Shown here: piece after piece, positions 50,215-58,197 of the stretch
Layout of the letters: every line of letters begins with the position of its first letter
Numbering within the stretch: position 1 is the stretch's first letter
Assembly (NCBI GenBank): GCA_900119535.1
Contig: FPJT01000009.1
Location: 62,001 to 126,000 of the forward strand
Direction: 5' to 3'
From: Ruminococcus sp. XPD3002
Lineage (GTDB): Bacteria; Bacillota; Clostridia; Oscillospirales; Ruminococcaceae
Length of the DNA: 64,000 bases
Program-made: the position numbers and the translations under genes
The notes under the pieces: model-generated
Seen by the model: only the letters and a program-made list of their open reading frames with translations
Told to the model about the DNA's origin: nothing
Databases searched by the model: none

Positions 50215-51421
50215 TAACTTTACCTCCGAGTGCTGTGAGATCTTTGAAGAATTCGGGATAAGATTTTTCAGCAGCTTCAGCGCCCTTTATAATGACGTCT
50301 CCGCTGCAACCGAGAGCTGCTACAGCCGCAGCCATGACGATACGATGATCGCCGCAGCCGTCAACAGTGCCGCCTCTGAGCTGACCGCAAGGTCTGATGA
50401 TGAGTCCGTCATCAGTTACCGAGACATCTCCGCCGAGAGCATTTATCATAGCGGCAGAGGTCTCAAGGCGGTCGCTTTCCTTAATCCTGAGCCTTTCAGC
50501 GTTGTATATGACCGACTTTTCCGAGCCGTAAGAAGCCAGTACAGTGAGTATCGGCACAAGGTCGGGAATATCGGAACAATCTGCGCTGAAGCAGACTCTA
50601 TTGCCATTATAACACATTTCACTGATAATATCAAGGATTTTCTTGTCACCCTGAACGCTTTTTTCGTTCAGATTTCCTATATCGACCGAACTTCCTGTTG
50701 CATTGGCAACATAGAAGAAGGCAGCCTGAGAGTAATCGCCCTCTATTTTCTCGTCGTGGGGAGTGTAGGACTGGCCTCCGTGTATGGAATACGAGTCCTC
50801 TGTTTCTGTGACAGAAATGCCGAAACGGCGCAGTATATCCACGGTTATGTCCACATAGGGACGGGATTCGAGGTGAGAGGTGAGCTTTATGACAGAGTCG
50901 CCTTCAAGGAGGGGCAGGGCAAAAAGGAGTCCCGTAATGAACTGTGAAGATACGTTGCCTTCAACTTCATAGACACCGCCTGTGAGCTTTCCGCTGATGT
51001 CATAGGGCATTTCCTCTGTGATGAAGCGGACTCCGTGCTTGCTGAGTTCACGCTTGTATATGTCTATGGGACGCTGAGGGAGCCTTCCACGTCCGATGAA
51101 ACGGGAATCGGTACCGAGTGCAGCAGCAACGGGGATAATAAAACGAAGGGTAGAACCGCTTTCGTTGCAGTCGATAACTGCCTTTTCCGCAGGCGAGCCT
51201 ATTCCCGTAACTGTTATATTGCTGCCGTCTATTATGAAATCAGCGCCGAGAGCTTTCATAGCGCCGATAGTAGCTTCTATGTCCTTGGACATGGTAACGC
51301 CTGATACATGTGAAGTTCCGTTTGCAAGTGCCGCACAGATGATAACTCTGTGAGCGCAGCTTTTTGAAGCGGGGATATCAAGGTGTCCGCTGAGTTTTGA
51401 GGGAGAGATCCTTACGTTCAT
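50195..51421 (-). CDS. aroA: 3-phosphoshikimate 1-carboxyvinyltransferase (EPSP synthase)
   Basis: A 408-residue EPSP synthase that joins phosphoenolpyruvate to shikimate 3-phosphate. Motifs: DIPASKSCAHRVIICAAL, NCNESGSTLRFIIPVAAAL-type NESG region, GRGRLPQRPIDIYKREL, SSQFITGLLFALPLL, RIKESDR and DGCGDHRIVMAAAVAAL. It is one base downstream of aroB and overlaps aroC, giving a compact shikimate operon. Confidence 0.95.
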   Translation of the reverse strand: MNVRISPSKLSGHLDIPASKSCAHRVIICAALANGTSHVSGVTMSKDIEATIGAMKALGADFIIDGSNITVTGIGSPAEKAVIDCNESGSTLRFIIPVAAALGTDSRFIGRGRLPQRPIDIYKRELSKHGVRFITEEMPYDISGKLTGGVYEVEGNVSSQFITGLLFALPLLEGDSVIKLTSHLESRPYVDITVDILRRFGISVTETEDSYSIHGGQSYTPHDEKIEGDYSQAAFFYVANATGSSVDIGNLNEKSVQGDKKILDIISEMCYNGNRVCFSADCSDIPDLVPILTVLASYGSEKSVIYNAERLRIKESDRLETSAAMINALGGDVSVTDDGLIIRPCGQLRGGTVDGCGDHRIVMAAAVAALGCSGDVIIKGAEAAEKSYPEFFKDLTALGGKVNVIDME

Positions 51422-51422
51422 A

Positions 51423-52466
51423 TCAACCCTCCATAAGTGCAGCGAATTCGCTGACTGTAACTCTCACTATATCTGCCTTGCCTATCTCAGGGCAAACGAT
51501 GTAGCTGATAGAATCGTGTTCACGCTTTTTATCGGTAGAGCAGAAGGGGAGAAGCTCGCTCATAGGAGCTTCTGTATCTGTTGGCAGACCGTACTTCTTT
51601 ACGCAGTTTTCCAGCCTTTCGGTAAGTGAGGCATCACAGAGTCTGCGAGTCATGATGCACATTCCTGCCGAAACGCCCATGCCGTGAGTGTAGTCGGTGT
51701 AGTTATGCCAGCCCTCGATAGCGTGACCGATAGTGTGGCCGAAGTTCAGTATCATACGTTCACCGCGGTCGAATTCGTCGTTGACAACTACAGCCCGCTT
51801 TATATCGATGCAGGTATATACCATTTCATCCATTACCTCGTCGATATTGTCTATATTGTGAGCTTCGATGAGCTCGAAAAGGGACTTGTCCCTTATCATA
51901 CCGTACTTTATGGATTCAGCCATGCCGTCCGCAAGAGTCTCCTTTGGAAGGGACTTAAGTGTGTCGCTGTCGCAGATAACGAGAACAGGCTGTTTGAAAG
52001 CTCCCACGAGGTTCTTGCCGCCCTTGATGTCAACGGCAGTCTTTCCGCCAACAGAGGAATCTACCTGTGCAAGGAGAGTCGTAGGAATCTGCACGAAGTC
52101 TATGCCGCGAAGATACGAAGCCGCAGCAAATCCGGTGATATCGCCGACTACGCCGCCGCCGAGTGCGATGAGAAAGTCGCTTCTTGTAAGGTTCTGTTCG
52201 CAAAGAAAATCGAAAATATCGCTGAGGGTAGAGAGAGTCTTGGACTGCTCACCGTTTCTGAAGGTGAAAACGGCAGCTGAGATACCTGCTTTTTCGAGGG
52301 AATCAACGAGAGTATCAGCATATAAGTCCTTAACGATATCATCGGTTATAATAACGGCTTTTTTAGAGTCTGTGACCGTCGAGATAAGCTCGCCGCTCTT
52401 GCTGAGAGTGCCTCTTTCGATCAGTACATCATAGGGAGTTCGTGTATCGACGTGTATCTTCTTCAT
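51423..52466 (-). CDS. aroB: 3-dehydroquinate synthase
   Basis: A 347-residue NAD- and zinc-dependent cyclase turning DAHP into 3-dehydroquinate. Conserved: ALGGGVVGDITGFAAASYLRGIDFVQIPTTLLAQVDSSVGGKTAVD, KNLVGAFKQP and ILNFGHTIGHAIE with the zinc histidines. First gene of the operon, AAAGGA before ATG 52466. Promoter at 52601-52630. Confidence 0.95.
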   Translation of the reverse strand: MKKIHVDTRTPYDVLIERGTLSKSGELISTVTDSKKAVIITDDIVKDLYADTLVDSLEKAGISAAVFTFRNGEQSKTLSTLSDIFDFLCEQNLTRSDFLIALGGGVVGDITGFAAASYLRGIDFVQIPTTLLAQVDSSVGGKTAVDIKGGKNLVGAFKQPVLVICDSDTLKSLPKETLADGMAESIKYGMIRDKSLFELIEAHNIDNIDEVMDEMVYTCIDIKRAVVVNDEFDRGERMILNFGHTIGHAIEGWHNYTDYTHGMGVSAGMCIMTRRLCDASLTERLENCVKKYGLPTDTEAPMSELLPFCSTDKKREHDSISYIVCPEIGKADIVRVTVSEFAALMEG

Positions 52467-52499
52467 AATTCTTTATCCTTTCAAATAAAAATACCGCAG

Positions 52500-52630
52500 C
52501 TGATCATTGCAGACCATGCAGCGGCTTGAATTATGTCATAACAGCGCAGAAGTTGACAGGCTGATTAATCCGATTAAATGATCATTTTTCTGACATTGAT
52601 ATTATAACATATAATAAGTATCTGTGTCAA
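52500..52630 (-). promoter_or_regulatory. Promoter and leader of the aroBAC operon
   Basis: Minus strand: TTGACA (52625-52630), 18-bp spacer, TATAAT (52601-52606). The about 130-base leader holds a CCGCTGC...GCTGCGG hairpin followed by TATTTTTATTT just before aroB, terminator-like. No leader peptide or T-box was recognised, so attenuation is only a possibility. Confidence 0.6.
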
Positions 52631-52666
52631 GGGAAAATCATTCTGATAACCTAAGCTTAAAAACAG

Positions 52667-52846
52667 TATAGGCAACACCGCACAGAGATTGTGGTGCAGA
52701 TGCGTAGTCAGATTTTACGGCAGATTGTGCATAAATTTCGCAGGCATACTGACGTATGTCAAGGAATTTGTGTGCAAGATGCCGGAAAATATGCAAGCAG
52801 ATGTGCCACAAAGCCGTCAGGCGGTCTTTGTGCGGTGTTGCCTATA
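52667..52846. mobile_element. Palindromic MITE, 180 bp
   Basis: Perfect 18-bp terminal inverted repeats: TATAGGCAACACCGCACA (52667-52684) and its complement at 52829-52846. The interior is also largely self-complementary (ATTTTACGGCAGATTGTGC pairs towards GCAAGATGCCGGAAAAT), so the whole element can fold into one long hairpin. TA at the ends suggests insertion at TA, as for IS630/Tc1-mariner-type elements. No coding capacity; needs a transposase elsewhere. Confidence 0.85.
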
Positions 52847-52860
52847 GAGTATAAAAATGG

Positions 52861-52889
52861 TTGACTTATAGTGTAAAATGAGTTATACT
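52861..52889 (+). promoter_or_regulatory. Promoter of the Ser/His/Gly-rich membrane protein gene
   Basis: TTGACT (52861-52866), 17-bp spacer, TATACT (52884-52889), directly next to the MITE end. Confidence 0.75.
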
Positions 52890-52960
52890 TAGTATAAAGC
52901 GGATGAAGGGGTAATAATCCGCTTAAACAGTCAAAAACAATGATATAAGGAGGAATTATC

Positions 52961-54193
52961 ATGCCACATTCATCAGGCGGAGGTTCGCACGGAGGCGGAT
53001 CTCATCACAGCAGTTCACATCACAGCAGTTCGAGCCGCAGCAGTTCATCGGGAACAAGATCCTACAGTTCTGTCAGAAGCTCATACTATCCCGGATCAAG
53101 GCGATACCGTTACAGCAGCTTCGGAAGGACAAGGTATATCTATTCATCCAGCGATCCAAGATCGGAATTCTCGCCGCTGCGTCTTTTTGTACTTATATTT
53201 TATCTGCCGTTTTTCCTGGTTTGCGGCGCAATGATCGTTGCTTCGGTGAAAAATATCAGACCGAAAGTAGTAGATAAGATGATAATTGCCGATGAGGCAA
53301 GTGTTATCAGCAACAGCAGTGAACTTGAAGCCACATTCAATGAGTTCTACAAGAAATCGGGAATACAGCCTTCGATAGTAACTGTATATAACGAAAAATG
53401 GAATGAGCGTTACGGCGACCTTGAAAGCTATGCATATGACAGGTATCTCGATGAATTTGACGATGAAATGCACTGGCTGATAGTGTATTCGATCCCGAAG
53501 TATGACGGTTCGGAGAACTGGTCATGGGAAGGTATGCAGGGCGATGATACGGACAATGTCCTCGATGCACATGTTACAGCTCGTTTCACAAATTCGATGC
53601 AGAATAAACTGGAAAACTCCAACAGCGATGTGGGACAAGCAATAAATGATTCGCTTCAGATGATACTTCCTGATGTAAAGAAACCCGGCATCTTTTCCGC
53701 ATTGGGAAAAATGGTGCCAAGTCTGCTCGTTTTGCTTTTTGTTACATTCCATGCCTACATTATGACGGGTATCGGTAAGCTTAAGTACAGGCGAGCTGTA
53801 CTTGATGAGGATGACAGCAGCTACTATTCAGGCGGTTCCGGTTATACAGCTGACAGGTTCGGAACGTCATCGGGATACGGCTCATCCGACAGATTTGGAA
53901 CATCGTCAAAGTACGGTACATCGGACAGCTTCGGAACATCATCGAAGTATGGTACATCCGACAGATTTGGAACATCGTCAAAGTACGGTACATCGGACAG
54001 CTTCGGAACGTCATCGAAGTATGGTACATCCGACAGCTTCGGAACGTCATCAAAGTATAGTACATCAGGCGGTTATGAAACTCCTGTGAAGTATAGCTCG
54101 GATGATGGACTTACATGTTCTTACTGCGGAGCAAAATATCACAAGGGCGACAAGCGGTGTCCAATGTGCAAGACAAAAATAGACGATTTTTAA
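52961..54193 (+). CDS. Ser/His/Gly-rich membrane protein with 12-residue repeats and zinc ribbon
   Basis: A 410-residue protein of unusual build: a Ser/His/Gly-rich N-terminus (1-60, SHHSSS runs, GRTRYIYSSS), a membrane helix (about 72-95), an extracytoplasmic part of about 170 residues (DEASVISNSSELEATFNEFYKKSG onward) resembling a TPM-like domain, a second helix (about 245-265), a cytoplasmic tail of six 12-residue repeats of type FGTSSKYGTSDS, and a C-terminal zinc ribbon (CSYCGAKYHKGDKRCPMC). The N-terminal Ser/His region may bind metal. No functional family recognised. AGGAGG precedes ATG. Nine bases upstream of a second membrane-protein gene. Confidence 0.8.
   Translation: MPHSSGGGSHGGGSHHSSSHHSSSSRSSSSGTRSYSSVRSSYYPGSRRYRYSSFGRTRYIYSSSDPRSEFSPLRLFVLIFYLPFFLVCGAMIVASVKNIRPKVVDKMIIADEASVISNSSELEATFNEFYKKSGIQPSIVTVYNEKWNERYGDLESYAYDRYLDEFDDEMHWLIVYSIPKYDGSENWSWEGMQGDDTDNVLDAHVTARFTNSMQNKLENSNSDVGQAINDSLQMILPDVKKPGIFSALGKMVPSLLVLLFVTFHAYIMTGIGKLKYRRAVLDEDDSSYYSGGSGYTADRFGTSSGYGSSDRFGTSSKYGTSDSFGTSSKYGTSDRFGTSSKYGTSDSFGTSSKYGTSDSFGTSSKYSTSGGYETPVKYSSDDGLTCSYCGAKYHKGDKRCPMCKTKIDDF
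53855..54070 (+). repeat. Six 36-bp tandem repeats inside the coding region
   Basis: Six 36-bp units encoding 12 residues each (core TTCGGAACATCATCGAAGTA), with synonymous variation (TCA/TCG, ACA/ACG) between units. Such in-frame repeats can expand or contract between strains. Confidence 0.9.
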
Positions 54194-54202
54194 GGTGATT
54201 TA

Positions 54203-55132
54203 ATGAAGGATGATCTTAAGAAAAAACTGAATAAAAGGTTACATCCGGCGCTTCTTCCCAGGAAGAAGCGCTTCCTGTTATTAATATTCACAGGTCTGCC
54301 TGCGGGTTTTGTGTATGCATTGATAAGCGGCACTGGTGTGAAACTGGCGGCTTTATTTACTGCACTGGCAGGAGTAGTAGTATTGGGAGGCTTTGCACTG
54401 GAGATAGTTTCGGAGAAAGGTCAGAACAACAAAAAAGCCGCTATAGAAAGCGGCGAGTACTACACAAGTGATAAGTGGCGTGAGAAGTACGAAAAATACG
54501 CAGGTTCACATGAATTTGAAACAGTAAGGACAAAGACCATGAAGGCGGACCTTGACAGGCGCTTTCTGAGACCTGCGGGAATTGTCTTTATACTGTTCTC
54601 ACTTGTTTTCTTTCTTCCCTCTGTGTTCTGGAAAAGCGGGGATATCGCCATTAACGTGATACTTGCGGTAACAGGCGGCATTTTCCTCCTGTGGGGGATA
54701 ATGAAGCTTAAGCGTACTCCTGTGAGGGCGTTTCTACGTTCCTGCGGAGATGAACTTCCCTATATCGAACGCTCTTACCTGAACGGCAGGATGCTTTCAT
54801 TTCACTATAACGGACTTAAAAGCGAAAACAGCGGTATCAATATCGGCGGAAATTACACAGTTGTTTACAATCAGACTGAGATACGCGCGATAGATAACCG
54901 CTGTATAAAAGATGTAAGTAAAAAGATACGCCATATAAAGAACTACAAGGGCGGTATCTATGCAGGTTCAGAAACCGAAAACTACCTGATGATCGGATAT
55001 ACCGATTCGGAAGGCAATGAGTTGAACTTCAGGATATGGATGAACGAATTCCAGGTAGAAATGGCTTATCGTGCCCTCAGTTCAGCACACTCCGAAACAA
55101 GCTATGATGAGCACATCAACAACGAGATCTGA
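54203..55132 (+). CDS. Hypothetical membrane protein
   Basis: A 309-residue protein with two pairs of membrane helices (about 24-70 and 125-165) and a soluble C-terminal domain of about 140 residues (YIERSYLNGRMLSFHYNGLKS, TVVYNQTEIRAIDNRCIKDVSKKIRHIK). No family recognised. It sits 9 bases after the zinc-ribbon protein gene, so the two are likely partners. Basic residue-rich cytoplasmic segments. Confidence 0.72.
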   Translation: MKDDLKKKLNKRLHPALLPRKKRFLLLIFTGLPAGFVYALISGTGVKLAALFTALAGVVVLGGFALEIVSEKGQNNKKAAIESGEYYTSDKWREKYEKYAGSHEFETVRTKTMKADLDRRFLRPAGIVFILFSLVFFLPSVFWKSGDIAINVILAVTGGIFLLWGIMKLKRTPVRAFLRSCGDELPYIERSYLNGRMLSFHYNGLKSENSGINIGGNYTVVYNQTEIRAIDNRCIKDVSKKIRHIKNYKGGIYAGSETENYLMIGYTDSEGNELNFRIWMNEFQVEMAYRALSSAHSETSYDEHINNEI

Positions 55133-55136
55133 ACGT

Positions 55137-56351
55137 TCAGGCTTTATTAGCGGACTCTTTGGTGATCGCCTTTTCAGAATTATCATCTGTTTTGCTGAAA
55201 AGCAGCTTAAGGAATATCGGAGTTACGATGCTGGATACGATTATCAGAAGGATAACTGCTGTGAAGTAGGAAGAATCGATTATACCGAGTCCGAGACCTT
55301 TGTTTGTGATGATGAGTGCAACTTCGCCTCGTGTCATCATTCCGACGCCTATTTTAAGGCTGTCAAGCCATGAATAGCGGCAGAGCTTCGCAACAGTTCC
55401 GCAGCCTATTATCTTGCTGAGAAGTGCGACAACTACGAATCCCAGAGAGAATACTATCATGCTGGAGTCTACTCCGCTGAAATCGGTCTTAAGTCCGATA
55501 CCCACGAAGAACATCGGAGCAAAGAACATATAGCCGTTGATGTTTACTCTGCGGTCGATATATTCAGCGTCACGGACATTGCAGAGGATGATGCCTGCAA
55601 TATATGCACCTGTGATATCTGCGATACCGAAGTATTTTTCGGCAACATAAGCCATTGCAAGACACAGTCCCGTTGCGATGATAGGTATACGGCGTGTGTG
55701 TGTGTGGCGTTCGTCGTAGTACTTGAAAAGGCGATAAATAATATAGCCGAGTATTGCCGAGAGTACCAGGAAAAGCACTATCTTTCCCGTAACAAGGAGG
55801 GTGTTGCTGTTCGGATCCTTGAATCCGAGTACGAATGTGAGTACAATGATACCGATGATGTCGTCTATAATAGCGGCGCTGAGTATAGTTTGTCCCACGC
55901 GGCTTTTAAGGTAGCCCATTTCCTTCAGCACCTCTACGGTTATACCTACGGAAGTAGCTGTCATGATACAGCCGATGAAAACAGCCTTGAAGAACTCGTC
56001 ACTTCCGAAAGAAGCGAATCCGTAAACTGCCATATACATCAGACTTCCGCAGACAAGGGGGACGAGTACTCCTATGCAGGCTATCAGCAGCGCGATAAGT
56101 CCCGACTTTTTCAGCTCCTGAAGGTTTGTTTCGAGTCCTGCCGAGAACATGATGAGAATAACACCTATCTCAGCCATTTTGTTGATGAAGTCGGTAGGCT
56201 CCACGATATTCAGCAGGCATGGTCCGATAATAAGACCTGCGATTATTTCTCCGACTACCATAGGCGCTTTACATTTTCTTGCGAGAAGGCCTCCGCCCTT
56301 TGCACATATCACGATGATGGCAAGGTCTCTGAGAATCTCATAGGTTTCCAT
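55137..56351 (-). CDS. Cation/proton antiporter (CPA2/Kef-type)
   Basis: A 404-residue membrane protein with 11-13 helices and the Na+/H+ exchanger domain: KCKAPMVVGEIIAGLIIGP, SAAIIDDIIGIIVL (paired Asp essential in CPA2), GVGMMTRGEVALIITNKGLGLG. It exchanges sodium or potassium for protons. ATG 56351 has AAAGGAA before it; a longer start would run through the promoter. No regulatory C-domain (TrkA-N) is attached. Transcript leader with a hairpin at 56379-56396. Confidence 0.88.
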   Translation of the reverse strand: METYEILRDLAIIVICAKGGGLLARKCKAPMVVGEIIAGLIIGPCLLNIVEPTDFINKMAEIGVILIMFSAGLETNLQELKKSGLIALLIACIGVLVPLVCGSLMYMAVYGFASFGSDEFFKAVFIGCIMTATSVGITVEVLKEMGYLKSRVGQTILSAAIIDDIIGIIVLTFVLGFKDPNSNTLLVTGKIVLFLVLSAILGYIIYRLFKYYDERHTHTRRIPIIATGLCLAMAYVAEKYFGIADITGAYIAGIILCNVRDAEYIDRRVNINGYMFFAPMFFVGIGLKTDFSGVDSSMIVFSLGFVVVALLSKIIGCGTVAKLCRYSWLDSLKIGVGMMTRGEVALIITNKGLGLGIIDSSYFTAVILLIIVSSIVTPIFLKLLFSKTDDNSEKAITKESANKA

Positions 56352-56378
56352 TTTAAAGTTCCTTTCCTCATAAATAAA

Positions 56379-56435
56379 GAGAGCCTGTAAGCTCTCAACT
56401 AAGACTATTATAGTACGTTTTTTGATCTTTGTCAA
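56379..56435 (-). promoter_or_regulatory. Promoter and leader hairpin of the antiporter gene
   Basis: Minus strand: TTGACA (56430-56435), 17-bp spacer, TATAAT (56407-56412); near consensus. The short leader carries GAGAGC-ttacag-GCTCTC (56379-56396) followed by TTTATTT, a possible attenuator. Confidence 0.75.
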
Positions 56436-56558
56436 TATGTTCAGAAAGCGGCATGGATGTTTGTTGGTTATTCACAAAAAAGTTGTCTGAAAGCAGTAGT
56501 GTTGCCTTATTTTTTTATCCGGATATTATCAAAGGCAAAATTCTTTTTGGCTATGAAA

Positions 56559-56585
56559 AAGGCAGGTCACACAATGACCTGCCTT
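56559..56585 (-). terminator. Terminator after the dockerin gene
   Basis: AAGGCAGGTCA / TGACCTGCCTT stem with CACAA-type loop; on the minus strand followed by TTTTTC. Confidence 0.9.
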
Positions 56586-56618
56586 ATATTTTTGAAAGTC
56601 ATAAGAAACAGTGTTAGG

Positions 56619-57935
56619 TTATGCATCTTTCTGACCGGCGATAGCCTGACGCAGAAGGACCTCATCATATACGTTTATTTTTTTGTCATTGTTGAGGTCA
56701 GCGGCAGATGCAAGAGTTATTCCCGATTTATTGCCGAGAAGCCAGCTGTTAAGAGCTACACAGTCCGCAATGCCTATTTCCTTGTCGCAGTTGACATCAC
56801 CTTTTTCAACCGCTTTCAGTACTACTTTAGTACGAAGATAATCCTGATTCTCATCATTAGAGTAAACACAGCAAAGTATTTCTCTTCCGTCATCCTGGGC
56901 ATTTAGTCCGCCGTCATTCAGTCCGCTGTAAGTGTAATAACCGTCCGTAGAGCAGTCCACCCATGTTGTTACGCCGCCGACCGAAACGAAATCTGAAAAA
57001 CATGTATATCTCTCATCGCCCTTTGGTTCTGCATCTGCACGGAAATTGACCGACTCATCGCCTATAACGAAATAAACTACAGAAGATATTTTATCTGTGA
57101 AATGCAGTCGCTGTTTTTTAGTCGGGAAGACGTAGTCAAAAGTCTTTACGGGAGAAACACATTCATCTGTAGTCTTGTCAAATGCAGTTACGTTAAGGGC
57201 GAATCTCTTTCCTCCAAGACTGTCATTTTCATCGTTCAGTTCTAAGATCTTTTCGTATATATTACAATAATTATCTGTGTCCTTATACGAAACGAGAACA
57301 TTACCTTCTTCGTCAACTATTTCTATTTTGTACTCTGTCCAGGTCTTTTCGGTGTATATATCATAAAAATCCCATGAGACCTCACCGCACATCATTCTCA
57401 TATCAAATAAGTCCCAACTATTCGGCTTGGGTTTAACGATATCATCTTTATAGACAAATGGCTTGGAACGGAAACTAAGAGAATAACCGTCCTCACTTAC
57501 TGAAAACTCGGTATCATCTGCCGGACGTACAAGTGTCTCGTTAACGTAAACCTCAGTGTTCTGAGAAAGCTTGGCATCAGGATAATTTTCCTTATCTACG
57601 GTCAGTGTTCCGACAAATGTGTATTCCGCATCGATAAAGGGTACGTCTTTATACGGCACCCATTCTTTACCGTTCCATGATTCCCAGTGACAATCTGCAT
57701 TATTCAGTCTGTCATCGCGAGCATAAATATCAAAGGAATCAGCTATCTGATCAGGATAGAACCAGTTTTGCAGAAAGAACATTGAAATGTCCACGTATTC
57801 TATAACATCGCCCTGAACTGTGTCAACATCTGTATCTGAGACAACAGTAACGTCATCTGCGGCAAAAGCAGTGAGCGAAGAGAGCGGAGCGAGTGCAAGG
57901 CAAGCTGACAAAAGTATTGCATTTAGTTTCATCAT
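56619..57935 (-). CDS. Secreted dockerin protein of unknown function
   Basis: A 438-residue exported protein: signal peptide (1-25, ending AFAAD), a long beta-rich region without recognised family (aromatic residues around CHWESWNGKEWVP and FYDIYTEKTWTEYK), and a C-terminal type I dockerin (about 373-435, GDVNCDKEIGIAD and ADLNNDKKINVYD). It would be a structural or binding cellulosome subunit. Own promoter at 57971-57999. Confidence 0.8.
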   Translation of the reverse strand: MMKLNAILLSACLALAPLSSLTAFAADDVTVVSDTDVDTVQGDVIEYVDISMFFLQNWFYPDQIADSFDIYARDDRLNNADCHWESWNGKEWVPYKDVPFIDAEYTFVGTLTVDKENYPDAKLSQNTEVYVNETLVRPADDTEFSVSEDGYSLSFRSKPFVYKDDIVKPKPNSWDLFDMRMMCGEVSWDFYDIYTEKTWTEYKIEIVDEEGNVLVSYKDTDNYCNIYEKILELNDENDSLGGKRFALNVTAFDKTTDECVSPVKTFDYVFPTKKQRLHFTDKISSVVYFVIGDESVNFRADAEPKGDERYTCFSDFVSVGGVTTWVDCSTDGYYTYSGLNDGGLNAQDDGREILCCVYSNDENQDYLRTKVVLKAVEKGDVNCDKEIGIADCVALNSWLLGNKSGITLASAADLNNDKKINVYDEVLLRQAIAGQKDA

Positions 57936-57970
57936 TATTATTCCTCCTTAAAATTTAATTCATTACTTAT

Positions 57971-57999
57971 ATTATAATCGAATTAAGTATGTGTTTCAA
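57971..57999 (-). promoter_or_regulatory. Promoter of the unknown dockerin gene
   Basis: Minus strand: TTGAAA (57994-57999), 17-bp spacer, TATAAT (57971-57976). Confidence 0.75.
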
Positions 58000-58197
58000 T
58001 CGGTATAAGTGACAAATACTGACAGAGTTTTTTAAACATAATAGCTACTCCTGACTGCTGTTCATTCTTATCGTGAAAAAAGCGGGATTAACGGAAAACA
58101 TCATGATTGTGCTATAATTAAATCGATTGTGTTATCTTTCCGCGGCTGATTCAGATATAATAATATCAGGGAAAATAAATCACACAGGAGGAATTTT

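Noticed and set aside
53781..54065. Minus-strand and second-frame open frames over the 36-bp repeats
   Set aside because: Open frames in several phases are a by-product of the stop-free 36-bp tandem repeat.
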